Source of the DNA: Adlercreutzia shanghongiae
GTDB lineage: Bacteria > Actinomycetota > Coriobacteriia > Coriobacteriales > Eggerthellaceae
Assembly: GCF_035830635.1 (NCBI RefSeq)
Contig: NZ_JAYMFI010000011.1
Span: forward strand, 62,001-126,000
Reading direction: 5' to 3'
DNA: 64,000 nucleotides
Positions 51,548-59,260 of the stretch are shown here, piece by piece; position 1 is the first letter of the stretch, and each line of letters opens with the position of its first letter. The notes under the pieces were generated by a model. The model was given only the letters and a program-made list of their open reading frames with translations, did no database searches and was not told the origin of the DNA. The translations under genes and the position numbers were made by a program.

Positions 51548-51640
51548 CGCGACACGCGCCCCGTGCGCTGCCGCATATCGCGACGCGCGCCCCGTGCGCT
51601 GCCGCACACCGTGACGCGCGCCCCGTGCGCTGCCGCACAC
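51548..51640. repeat. Three tandem 31-bp repeats
   Basis: Units start at 51548, 51579 and 51610; each begins CG(C/T)GAC(A/G)CGCGCCCCGTG and ends GCTGCCGCA(C/T)A. Same unit length as the array at 30738-30861 but a different sequence. Confidence 0.72.
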
Positions 51641-51833
51641 CGCGTTCCCGCCGCTGATTTCTGCGGCTCTCGGGTTGGGGCTGCCGGCTCTTTCCGAATG
51701 AAGCGGGCGACCTGTCCTTTCCGGAATACACGCTGGTCGCTCATATATGATCAGACAACATATCGCAGAGAAGCATTGATGAAGATGCGCGCATGCCCGG
51801 GATGCCGCCCTTGGCGCTTGCTACACTGCGCTC

Positions 51834-52829
51834 ATGCGATTGTTCCTTTACGGCATATCGGCTTTTTCGTATTGGCTCGGGGTGCATGCTCGGCCCTCCT
51901 CGTCGTGCGCTGTGGGCTCGAGCGCGCTTGTTTCGTGCGAGCCGTCGCGCAAATCAATTGACTACTTGTTGCGGATATGCCCGTTTTTGCCTGTGCCGGT
52001 GCACGTGTTGGTGCCCAGGAAATCGAAGAGCCCCATTCCCGATGCGGTGGCCCATGCGTCTCACTTTGCCTTCAAGGAAAAGCCGTTCATACGCATTGCC
52101 GATGGCGTATTCGTCGCTTGTCCGGAGCTGTGCTTTGTCCAACTTGCCTGCGATCTCCCGTTTCATGAGCTGATAAAGGTCGGGAGTGCGCTCTGCGGCA
52201 CCTTTGTCATTGATTCTTCCTGCTCGAACGGTTTGGCGAAAAGAGCGCCAATTACAACAACGAGGCGTATAGAGGCGTTTATTCGCCGCAATCCCGGAAT
52301 TCGTGGCGCGAAGGCGGCGCGGCGTGCTGTGAAGTGTCTAGCGGAAAACGCCGCATCGCCCCCTGAAGCGTTTCTTTGGACGGTGATGAGCCTGGCTCAG
52401 CGCTATGGGGGATATGGTATCCCGGGACTCGAGCTGAACCGGCGAATCGCGCCGAGCAAGAAGGCCCAGCGCCTGGCCCGGCGCAAAACGCTCGTGCCCG
52501 ATATCGTGCACGCCTCCTCGCGTCTATCTCTTGAGTACGACTCGAATTCGGAGCATCTTACGCCAGATCAGATTTCGCGCGATGCGTCTAAGCGACTGGC
52601 GCTTGAAGCCGATGGGTTCAAGGTGATTACCGTTACGCTGAAGCAGCTGTCGAGCAGCGATGAGATGCGCGGCGTTGCGGAACAGTCGTGCAAGAGGATG
52701 GGGCGCCGGTTCCAGATACAGTCGAAGAACTTCCGGGTGCAGCATCGGCTGCTCTATGCCTGCGGCTGGTCTTTGCGGGCGTATCGCTGCGACGGTTTTT
52801 CGGAGGATGATACGGAGCGAAAGGCCTAA
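51834..52829 (+). CDS. AbiEi-like protein with endonuclease-like C-terminus
   Basis: 331 residues; I recognise the general family, not a named gene. The middle has FKEKPFIRIADGVFVACPEL then CFVQLACDLPFHELIKVGSA, typical of AbiEi-type proteins widespread in Coriobacteriia. The C-terminal third (LVPDIVHASSRLSLEYDSNS, ISRDASKRLALEADGFKVIT) resembles DUF559/very-short-patch-repair folds, with PD and E-x-D residues that could bind metal. The likely theme is defence or toxin-antitoxin. It is bracketed by inverted copies of one repeat element. Codon use is less GC-biased than in the flanking operons. Start is not certain. Confidence 0.55.
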   Translation: MRLFLYGISAFSYWLGVHARPSSSCAVGSSALVSCEPSRKSIDYLLRICPFLPVPVHVLVPRKSKSPIPDAVAHASHFAFKEKPFIRIADGVFVACPELCFVQLACDLPFHELIKVGSALCGTFVIDSSCSNGLAKRAPITTTRRIEAFIRRNPGIRGAKAARRAVKCLAENAASPPEAFLWTVMSLAQRYGGYGIPGLELNRRIAPSKKAQRLARRKTLVPDIVHASSRLSLEYDSNSEHLTPDQISRDASKRLALEADGFKVITVTLKQLSSSDEMRGVAEQSCKRMGRRFQIQSKNFRVQHRLLYACGWSLRAYRCDGFSEDDTERKA

Positions 52830-52838
52830 GGGGCTCTT

Positions 52839-52982
52839 TTGCTTGCAAATCGACGGGTAGCGTAGTCGTTCGGACGGTAGCGGTTGACGCGTTTTTGGAA
52901 AACCCCAGGTCGGAGTGTTGCACTGAGAAAACGCAAAAAGGAGATGCGTCCAAAAACTACGCTACCCGTCGATTTTAAAGCA
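52839..52982. repeat. Inverted-repeat element family 2, copy 2 (144 bp)
   Basis: Left end TTGCTTGCAAATCGACGGGT (52839-52858) and right end ACGCTACCCGTCGATTTT (52959-52976). Its reverse complement shares a 30-bp identical block with copy 1 (51385-51414) plus ACCTGGGGTTTTC in the interior. It starts 10 bp after the AbiEi-like stop. Confidence 0.75.
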
Positions 52983-53060
52983 GAACGAGGTTGCATGAAG
53001 GGCCGACGTAGGCTGCGCCCCCGAGATGGCCGCTCGTTGGCATGCCGCGGAATTGAGGGG

Positions 53061-53088
53061 TTGCGCGGTCGGGATTCTGTGCTAAAGT
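53061..53088 (+). promoter_or_regulatory. Candidate promoter of the T-box transcript
   Basis: TTGCGC at 53061-53066 and TAAAGT at 53083-53088 with a 16-bp spacer lie just before the T-box leader. Confidence 0.4.
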
Positions 53089-53117
53089 ACACGCCAGCAA
53101 TTGAATATACCTTAAAC

Positions 53118-53392
53118 CGATGAGGCGAAAGTCAAGCCATCCGGGCACTCACAGAGAGCGGGCGCAGCTGAGATTCCCGCAGAACGCCAGAGGGTAAATG
53201 GATCGCCGAGGGAAAGGGGAAAGGCTTACCGCAGTTTGTTCCTGCGAGGCCGAGTATCTGGACCGTGAGCCTGCGTTAAAGGCAGGGCGGGTGATGGCCC
53301 GTTCACGAGAGGGTTCGCTTGGCGAACCAATTAAAGGTGGCACCGCAGATCGAGGGATCTGTCCTTTAAGAGAAGGACAGATCCCTTTTTTT
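53118..53392 (+). ncRNA. T-box riboswitch, tryptophan specifier (UGG)
   Basis: The T-box core AAAGGTGGCACCGC is at 53333-53346. The terminator follows: GGGATCTGTCCTT (53354-53366) and AAGGACAGATCCC (53373-53385), then seven T. Stem I is closed by GGCGA (53124-53128) with TCGCC (53203-53207); the triplet just before the closing strand, with one A between, is TGG at 53199-53201, the specifier position. Uncharged tRNA-Trp should therefore stabilise the antiterminator and switch on the transporter genes. AGAGAGCGGG and CCCGC (about 53152-53180) form the upper part of stem I. Confidence 0.9.
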
Positions 53393-53514
53393 GTTGGGGT
53401 CGGCCGGGAACTCTCGAAGGCGTCGGATACGGGGCAATTGCTGACATGGGAAACGCTCGCAGAAGGCGAGCACGAGGGACGGTGAAAAAGCCGTCCGAGA
53501 AAGGACTGATTGAC

Positions 53515-54126
53515 ATGGCAGAACTCCGTATGACCGCCGACGCTAAGACCGCTCCCGCCGCCACCGCCGGCGCCAAGCGCACCGTGGCCGTTGCCGAGAA
53601 GAAGGGCTTGGGGGTGCAGGACCTCATTTTGGTGGCCGTGCTGCTGGCCGCCGGCGCCGTGCTGAAGCTGACCGTGGGCAGCCTGCTGGCCTCCTTCGGC
53701 ATGAAGCCGAACTTCGTTATTGCCGCCTACTGCCTGGCCATTATCCTCATCCGCCCGAATCTGGCCCAGTCGCTGGCCATCGGCCTTATCGCGGGTTTGG
53801 TGTGCCAGATCCCGATGCTGAACGCCACGCCGCTTTTGAACATCCCCTCGGAGCTTCTGGGCGCGCTCGCCTGCGGCCTGCTCATCCGCGTGCCCATGAA
53901 GATTGGCAAGCTGGACGTGAACCCGCTCGTGAACACCTTCGTCTCCACCTGCGTGTCCGGCTTCACCTTCGCGGCGCTGTCCACCTACATCAACGTGGTG
54001 TCCGTCGGCGGCGACTTCGCCGTGGCCATGGCGGCCTACGTGGCCATCGTGCTGGGCACCGCCACGTTCAACTGCATCTTCGTGCAGGTGCTGGCCATGC
54101 CTCTGAAGAAGGTGCTGAAGCGCTAG
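53515..54126 (+). CDS. trpP: TrpP-like tryptophan transporter (ECF S component)
   Basis: 203 residues. A ~35-residue polar Ala/Lys-rich N-terminus precedes about six helices: LILVAVLLAAGAVLKLTVGS, FVIAAYCLAIILIRPNLAQS, LAIGLIAGLVCQIPMLNATP, ELLGALACGLLIRV and others. GMKPNFVIAAY followed by P-N-L-A-Q-S matches TrpP (YhaG) of Bacillus. The Trp-specifier T-box upstream and ECF genes downstream fit a tryptophan-binding S component. AAAGGA precedes the ATG. Confidence 0.82.
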   Translation: MAELRMTADAKTAPAATAGAKRTVAVAEKKGLGVQDLILVAVLLAAGAVLKLTVGSLLASFGMKPNFVIAAYCLAIILIRPNLAQSLAIGLIAGLVCQIPMLNATPLLNIPSELLGALACGLLIRVPMKIGKLDVNPLVNTFVSTCVSGFTFAALSTYINVVSVGGDFAVAMAAYVAIVLGTATFNCIFVQVLAMPLKKVLKR

Positions 54127-54169
54127 TTGGTTTCGTTTGTCCGGCGGGGGCCAGGGGGCATACCTCCAT

Positions 54170-54372
54170 GCTCAGACAGTCCTCGCTTGGTGGAAGTGCC
54201 CACCGGGCACTTCCAGTCGCTGCGGAACTGCGCGTGGAGGCGCGCCCCTGTCTCCCGCCTGCTCAACTGAGGCTGAGCGAAGCGGGAGCGGCGGGTGCCT
54301 TGACCGAGCGAGTTCCGCAGCGACCGAAACAGGACTAAACGTCCTGTTTCGCAAAGCGAGGACTGTCTGAGC
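54170..54372. other. 203-nt element folding into a contiguous four-way helix junction
   Basis: Outer stem of 19 bp: 54170-54188 with 54354-54372 (core CTCAGACAGTCCTCGCTT). Inside, three helices abut without gaps: 54191-54201 with 54205-54215 (11 bp, TGGAAGTGCCC); 54216-54229 with 54311-54324 (14 bp, GTCGCTGCGGAACT) enclosing CTCCCGC/GCGGGAG and GCTCA/TGAGC; and 54325-54335 with 54341-54351 (11 bp, CGAAACAGGAC). All are perfect. A strand at 54283-54303 can instead pair with 54376-54396 over 21 positions with one wobble. It lies between trpP and the first ECF ATPase. Confidence 0.75.
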
Positions 54373-54432
54373 GAATCAAGGTACCCGCCGCTCCCGTCCC
54401 CGATAGGTTTCAAGCAAGCAAGAAAGGTCATC

Positions 54433-55272
54433 ATGATCGAGTTCAATGAGTTTAGCTTTCGGTACCGGGAAGGGGCCGAGCCTGTGGTGCGCGACATCAC
54501 GCTGACCATTCCCGACGGGTGCTTCGTGGGCATCACCGGGGCGGCCGGCAGCGGGAAGTCCACCCTCACCTACGCCGTGAACGGCATCATCCCGCACTGC
54601 TACCCGGGCGACTTCTACGGCTCGGTGACGGTGGAGGGGCGCGACACCGTGGACACGTCGCTCACCGACCTGTCGCGGCTGGTGGGCAGCGTGTGCCAAG
54701 ATATCGACTCGCAGATGGTGTCCACCGTGGTGGAAGACGAGATCCTCTACGGGCTGGAGAACTTCGCGGTGCCCAAGGACGAGGTTCCCGGACGCGTGGA
54801 CGAGGCGCTCGCCGCCATGGGCATCGCCGATCTGCGCGACCGCACCATCGACAGCCTCTCCGGCGGCCAGAAGCAGAAGGTGGCCGTGGCCTCGGTGATC
54901 GCGCTGCGGCCCAAGGTGCTCGTGCTGGACGAGCCCACCGCCGAGCTGGACCCGGCCTCGTCGGTGGCGGTGTTCGACCTGCTTTCCCGCTACGCCCGCG
55001 AGCACGGCACCACCGTCATCGTGGTGGAGCAGAAGATCGCGCTTCTGTCCGACTACGCCGACATGCTCGTCATCGTGGACGGGGGCCGCATTCGCTTCGC
55101 CGATACGCCCGACGCGGTGCTGGCCCATTCCGACGAGCTGCTGGCCCTGGGCGTGAACGTGCCGCGGGCCACCACGCTTGTGAACGCCCTGGCGGCCCAG
55201 GGACTCTACGAGGGCCCGGCGGTGCGCAACGTGGCAGGCGCGGCCGCCGTGTGCAAGGAGGTGCTCGCATGA
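54433..55272 (+). CDS. ecfA1: ECF transporter ATPase 1
   Basis: 279 residues. Walker A TGAAGSGKSTL, Q-loop VCQDIDSQMV, signature LSGGQKQKVAVAS, Walker B VLVLDEPTAELDP, switch VEQKI (Gln in place of the usual His, as in some ECF cassettes: VVEQKIALL). QDIDSQM is typical of energy-coupling-factor ATPases. It heads the energising module and ends overlapping ecfA2 by 4 nt. Confidence 0.9.
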   Translation: MIEFNEFSFRYREGAEPVVRDITLTIPDGCFVGITGAAGSGKSTLTYAVNGIIPHCYPGDFYGSVTVEGRDTVDTSLTDLSRLVGSVCQDIDSQMVSTVVEDEILYGLENFAVPKDEVPGRVDEALAAMGIADLRDRTIDSLSGGQKQKVAVASVIALRPKVLVLDEPTAELDPASSVAVFDLLSRYAREHGTTVIVVEQKIALLSDYADMLVIVDGGRIRFADTPDAVLAHSDELLALGVNVPRATTLVNALAAQGLYEGPAVRNVAGAAAVCKEVLA

Positions 55273-56123
55273 TCGAGTTCAAGAACGTCTCGGCATCCTA
55301 CGACGGCGAGCTCGCGGTGCTCAACGATGTGAGCTTCACCGTGAACGATGGCGACTTCGTGGCCTTCGTGGGCACCAACGGCGCGGGGAAATCGACCACC
55401 ATGCGCCTGGCCAATGGGCTTCTGAAGCCCACGGCGGGCGAGGTGCTGGTGGACGGGGTGCCCACCACGGCGCTGAAGACGAGCGAGCTGGCCCGGCGCA
55501 TCGGGTTTCTCTTCCAGAACCCCGACCGGCAAATCTGCTGCAACACCGTGCGCGAGGAGCTGCTGTTCGGTTTCAAGGCGCTCGGCGAGCAGGGTCCCGC
55601 GGCTGAGGCGCGGGTAGATGCCATCATCGAGCGCTTCGGGTTCGACGCCGCAGCCGAGCCCTACCTGCTGAACCGCGGCACGCGGCAGCTTTTGGCGCTC
55701 GCCTCCATCATCGTGCTGGCGCCGCCCACCATCATCTTGGACGAGCCCACGACGGGCCTCGATTTCCGCGAGTGCGTGAAGGTGATGGACATCGTCCGCG
55801 AGCTGAACGAGGGCGGCACCACGGTCGTCATGGTTTGCCACGACATGGAGGTGGTGGGGGATTTCGCTCGCCGCGTCATCGCCATGACGGCCGGGCGCGT
55901 GGTGGCCGACGGCGCCACCTTCGACGTGCTGCGCGACGGGCGCGTGCTGAAGGAGGCGCACATCCTGCCGCCCCAGGTGACCGAGGTGTCGCTCATGCTC
56001 GGTCGCGAGGAGGGCTGCCCCGCGCCGGTGGCCGCGGCGAATACGGTGCCCCAGATGGTTCAGGCCCTGGCCGCGGCGCGCGGCGTTGAGGCGACGACGG
56101 TGGAAGTGGAGGCGATCGGCTAA
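55269..56123 (+). CDS. ecfA2: ECF transporter ATPase 2
   Basis: 284 residues. Walker A GTNGAGKSTT, Q-loop FLFQNPDRQICCNTV, Walker B TIILDEPTTGLD, switch HDMEV. The signature region reads LNRGTRQLLALAS, where LSGGQ is replaced by LNRGT, a departure in one of the two composite sites. A C-terminal extension (~40 residues) follows the core. It forms a heterodimer with ecfA1. Stop overlaps the EcfT ATG by one base. Confidence 0.9.
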   Translation: MIEFKNVSASYDGELAVLNDVSFTVNDGDFVAFVGTNGAGKSTTMRLANGLLKPTAGEVLVDGVPTTALKTSELARRIGFLFQNPDRQICCNTVREELLFGFKALGEQGPAAEARVDAIIERFGFDAAAEPYLLNRGTRQLLALASIIVLAPPTIILDEPTTGLDFRECVKVMDIVRELNEGGTTVVMVCHDMEVVGDFARRVIAMTAGRVVADGATFDVLRDGRVLKEAHILPPQVTEVSLMLGREEGCPAPVAAANTVPQMVQALAAARGVEATTVEVEAIG

Positions 56124-56890
56124 TGGCGAAGTTTCTGGAATACGTGCCGGGGGACAGCCTCCTGCACCGCATGAACCCCTGCGCGAAGCTCATCGGCGCC
56201 GTGCTGTTCGCCATCGCCTGCTTCGTGACGAGCAACCTGGTCTTCCTCGTGGCCATGCTGGGTGTGGCCCTGGGGCTCGCGCTGTACTGCGGCATGGGCC
56301 GCGAGACGGCGGGGCTGTGCAAGGCGGTGTTCGCGTTCTCGCTCATTCTGGCGGTGGTCATCCTGCTCACCACGCCCCACGGCGCGCAGCTTGTGCCGCT
56401 GCCCTGGGGCTATATCGGCACCGGCAGCCTGCTGGCAGCTGCGACTGTGGTGGTGCGCCTCATGGCGGCGGCCATCCCGCTGTTTTTGGTGTTCTACGTG
56501 ACCAAGATGAACGACCTGACGAACGCCGTGGTGAAGCAGTTGCACGTGCCCTACAAGTACGCCTTCACGTTCACGAGCACGGTGCACTTCATTCCCGTGT
56601 TCATGAACGACATGGCCGGCATCATGGAGGCCCAGACGGCCCGCGGCGTGGAATTCGACGGGTCGTTTGTGAAGAAGGTGCGCCTCATGGTGCCGCTGTG
56701 CGTGCCGCTGCTGGTGGGCTCGGTGCGCAAGACGAACTCGGCCGCCATTGCCGCCGAGGTGCGCGGCTTCAACCTGCGCACCCGCGAGAGCGGCTACAAG
56801 GACTACCCGATGCGCGCCGGCGACTGGGCTGCGCTGGCCGTGTGCGCGCTGCTGGTGGCTGTCGGCATTGCTGTGGCGCTGCTGGGGTAG
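56123..56890 (+). CDS. ecfT: ECF transporter transmembrane component EcfT
   Basis: 255 residues. About five to six helices (LIGAVLFAIACFVTSNLVFL, VVILLTTPHGAQLVPLPW, ALAVCALLVAVGIAVALLG) and two conserved coupling motifs: AQTARGVEFDGSF and AAEVRGFNLRTRE, each with the Ala-Arg-Gly/ VRGF loop that docks on the ATPases. With trpP upstream it completes a dedicated tryptophan ECF system. Confidence 0.92.
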   Translation: MAKFLEYVPGDSLLHRMNPCAKLIGAVLFAIACFVTSNLVFLVAMLGVALGLALYCGMGRETAGLCKAVFAFSLILAVVILLTTPHGAQLVPLPWGYIGTGSLLAAATVVVRLMAAAIPLFLVFYVTKMNDLTNAVVKQLHVPYKYAFTFTSTVHFIPVFMNDMAGIMEAQTARGVEFDGSFVKKVRLMVPLCVPLLVGSVRKTNSAAIAAEVRGFNLRTRESGYKDYPMRAGDWAALAVCALLVAVGIAVALLG

Positions 56891-57013
56891 GGAGCCGCGG
56901 CGTATCGGAAAGGGCCTGCGGCGATTGGCTCGCGATTCCGTGACATGCGGTGTCATGCTCGTGGTTCTGCGGCGGCATGCTCTCTGGTCTGCTCCTGCTT
57001 TCTCTCTTGATTC

Positions 57014-57053
57014 GGAAATATATTTCCGCTATAGTAATAGGAAATATATTTCC
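57014..57053. promoter_or_regulatory. Twin HipB operators around a -10 box
   Basis: GGAAATATATTTCC occurs perfectly twice, at 57014-57027 and 57040-57053, with TATAGT (57030-57035) between them. The outer flanks TTC/GAA extend the symmetry. A repressor bound here would cover the hipBA promoter. Confidence 0.82.
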
Positions 57054-57109
57054 GAATTGCAAGCGGCAAAATAATGCCGCTCTTGCTTGAGATGAAAAAG
57101 GGGGCGGCG

Positions 57110-57436
57110 ATGGAAGCGACGGCGGTTGCCCGGGACATTGGCCGGAAGGTGCAGGGCGAAAGACGTGCGCGGGGCCTTACCCAAAAGCAGCTTGCGGAGG
57201 CGGCCGGTGTTTCCGACCGCCTGGTGCGGTCGCTGGAGATGGGTACGGCGCGGGGCGTCGGCTTGGAGAATCTGGTTCACGTGCTCTCGGTTCTCGATCT
57301 CGATCTGACGGTGTGCGACGCCGCCTCGGGGAAGCCTGCAGCTGCGACGTCGACGCTTTCCCAGGGATCGGAGTACTCGGCGCTTCTTCAGCGTGCTTTG
57401 GGCCAATGGGACGGAAGCGAGGGCGGCGATGAGTAG
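57110..57436 (+). CDS. hipB: HipB-like antitoxin (XRE family)
   Basis: 108 residues from ATG 57110; an upstream ATG at 57074 is possible. XRE HTH: DIGRKVQGERRARGLTQKQL, AEAAGVSDRLVRSLEMGTAR, GVGLENLVHVLSVLDLDLTV. The C-terminal tail carries acidic residues. It should bind HipA and repress its own promoter through the twin palindromes. It overlaps hipA by 8 nt. Confidence 0.88.
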   Translation: MEATAVARDIGRKVQGERRARGLTQKQLAEAAGVSDRLVRSLEMGTARGVGLENLVHVLSVLDLDLTVCDAASGKPAAATSTLSQGSEYSALLQRALGQWDGSEGGDE

Positions 57437-58700
57437 GGAGCTCGTTGTGCTCATTGCCGGTCAGCGCGCCGGCCGGGTCTGCCAGGCGGAATCGGGCGCT
57501 CTCTCCTTCACTTACGACGACGGGTACGCCGGTATCCCCCTATCGCTTTCAATGCCCGTGTCGAACCAAATGTTCGGCGACAAGGTCGTGAGGCCCTTTC
57601 TCTTCGGGCTTCTGCCCGACAGTTTCGAGGTGAGGAGAAGCTTGGGACGCGAGCTGGGCGTGTCGGCCGACAACCCATGGGCTCTTCTCGCCCACGTGGG
57701 GCTCGATTGCCCGGGCGCGGTGCAGCTTTGCGCGGAAGAAGATGTGGCTGTGGCAACGGCGCGGGCCGAGATGCTTGTGCCTATGGCGGAGTGCGATATC
57801 GCCGCGCGTCTGCGGCGGGGAAGGGGGGCGGCCTCGGCGCGGTGGGAGACCGATAACGAGCGCTGGTCCCTCGGTGGTCAGCAAGCGAAGTTCGCCCTGC
57901 GTCGCGAAGGCGACGGATGGTACAGCTGCGAGGGGGCGGCTGCCACGACCCATATCTTCAAGCCAGGTATCTCGGACTTGAAGTTGAGCGCGCTCAACGA
58001 ATACGTGTGCCTGAAGTTGGCGGCAGCGTGCGGTATCCCGGCGGAGCGGGTCGATTACCTGGTGTTTGAAGACGAGCCGGCCATCGTTGCCACGCGCTAT
58101 GACCGGGTGCGCGATGATGCGGGTCGGGTGCGGCGCCTGCACCAGGAGGATTTCTGCCAGGTTCTGGGCGTGCTTCCCGAGCGTAAATACCCGGAGGAAG
58201 GTGGTCCCGGAGCCGCTGACATTGTTCGCGTGTGCAAGCGTACGGGAGCTCCGGCTGCGAGCAACCTCAGGCGGTTTTTTGACATGCTGTTCTTCAACTA
58301 CCTCATTGGTGCGCCCGACGCCCATGCTAAAAACTACTCGTTGTTGATCGATTGCAATGCCGCCTATCTGGCCCCGCTCTACGACGTGGCATCGCTTCTG
58401 CCCTATGCCGAGCGGCCCTTCGATATCAAGCTGGCCATGGGCGTGGCCGGCGAGAATCGCGTCGGCCGTCTGAGCGCACGGCGGCTGGGCAAGTTCGCCG
58501 ATGCCAACGGGCTGGAAGCCTACGGCTTGACCGGCGATGTGCTGGCCGAGCGGTTAGCGGCTTTGGCGGGGAAGGTGCCCGCGGCCCTTGAGGCGGTGCT
58601 GGCCGAGAGCGGGGCGCTCCCGGGCATTGACGAGCTGGGAAGCCGTCTGCTGCCGCTGGTGGCCGAGCTCTGCGAGCGCTCGACGGCGCGACTCGGGTAG
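57429..58700 (+). CDS. hipA: HipA-family Ser/Thr kinase toxin
   Basis: 423 residues. The N-terminal couple domain (GALSFTYDDGYAGIPLSLSM, FLFGLLPDSFEVRRSLGREL) and the kinase domain (WSLGGQQAKFALRR, THIFKP, ALNEYVCLKLAAACGIPAER, LHQEDFCQVLG, FFDMLFFNYLIGAPDAHAKN, LAPLYDVASLLPY) match HipA. FNYLIGAPDAHAKN supplies the catalytic Asp and metal ligands. It phosphorylates a tRNA synthetase-type target in studied members. Start ATG 57429 overlaps hipB. Confidence 0.92.
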   Translation: MSRELVVLIAGQRAGRVCQAESGALSFTYDDGYAGIPLSLSMPVSNQMFGDKVVRPFLFGLLPDSFEVRRSLGRELGVSADNPWALLAHVGLDCPGAVQLCAEEDVAVATARAEMLVPMAECDIAARLRRGRGAASARWETDNERWSLGGQQAKFALRREGDGWYSCEGAAATTHIFKPGISDLKLSALNEYVCLKLAAACGIPAERVDYLVFEDEPAIVATRYDRVRDDAGRVRRLHQEDFCQVLGVLPERKYPEEGGPGAADIVRVCKRTGAPAASNLRRFFDMLFFNYLIGAPDAHAKNYSLLIDCNAAYLAPLYDVASLLPYAERPFDIKLAMGVAGENRVGRLSARRLGKFADANGLEAYGLTGDVLAERLAALAGKVPAALEAVLAESGALPGIDELGSRLLPLVAELCERSTARLG

Positions 58701-58745
58701 GGGTCTTGGCGGCGCTGCTGGTGTAGGGGGTTGTCCGGCGCTTCC

Positions 58746-59069
58746 TCAGCGGATGGAGAAGAACTTCGCGAGCTTGGTGCCCAAGGGGCCCTGGGTGAGC
58801 AGAAGCTTCGCGACGATGAAGGCCGCGATGCCCGCCGCGAGCGCGATAAGGAGGCCCGGCAGCCCGAAGGCGGCGCACACGATGGCCGCCACGGCCAGGG
58901 CCGCCAGGGCCACCAGAATGAGCGCGCGGTGCACGGTGCGCCGGAAGCGATGCCAGGCGGCCACGGGGAAGGGCGAGGGCGCGGCCTCGCCGTGAAGCGG
59001 GGCTCCGCACAGGGCGCAGCGGGTCAGCTCGCCCGTATAATCCAGGTTGCAGCGGTCGCAGTGCCTCAT
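58746..59069 (-). CDS. Zinc-ribbon membrane protein
   Basis: 107 residues. A zinc ribbon at the N-terminus, CDRCNLDYTGELTRCALC (two CxxC pairs), then two helices (ALILVALAALAVAAIVCAAF and LPGLLIALAAGIAAFIVAKL). It resembles zinc-ribbon proteins that accompany alpha/beta hydrolase and condensation-type acyltransferase genes in gut anaerobes (from memory), with only two helices left. It is last of a three-gene operon, and its 5' end lies in a tandem duplication. Confidence 0.7.
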   Translation of the reverse strand: MRHCDRCNLDYTGELTRCALCGAPLHGEAAPSPFPVAAWHRFRRTVHRALILVALAALAVAAIVCAAFGLPGLLIALAAGIAAFIVAKLLLTQGPLGTKLAKFFSIR

Positions 59070-59260
59070 GGCCGCACCTCCGGCTTCCCCGCGCGGCCCT
59101 GGTCGCGGGCGGGGGCGCGGCCCCGCCGTGAAGCGGGGCTCCGCACAGGGCGCAGCGGGTCAGCTCGCCCGTATAATCCAGGTTGCAGCGGTCGCAGTGC
59201 CTCATGGCCGCACCTCCGGCTTCCCCGCGCGGCCCTGGTCGCGGGCGGGGGCGCGGCCCG
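58989..59260. repeat. 136-bp tandem duplication
   Basis: Two near-identical units, 58989-59124 and 59125-59260, include the zinc-ribbon gene start (ATG at 59069 and again at 59205), the ribosome binding site and the end of the acyltransferase gene. Differences are few, so the event is recent. Confidence 0.85.
59122..59205 (-). pseudogene. Truncated duplicate of the zinc-ribbon gene start
   Basis: From ATG 59205 the first 28 residues repeat the zinc ribbon (CDRCNLDYTGELTRCALC), then the reading frame departs into unrelated sequence because the 136-bp unit is not a multiple of three. The acyltransferase stop now overlaps this broken copy. Confidence 0.75.

Noticed and set aside
53259..53261. 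Second TGG in the T-box leader as specifier
   Set aside because: It lies only ~73 nt before the T-box core and does not adjoin a stem I closing helix; the TGG at 53199-53201 does.
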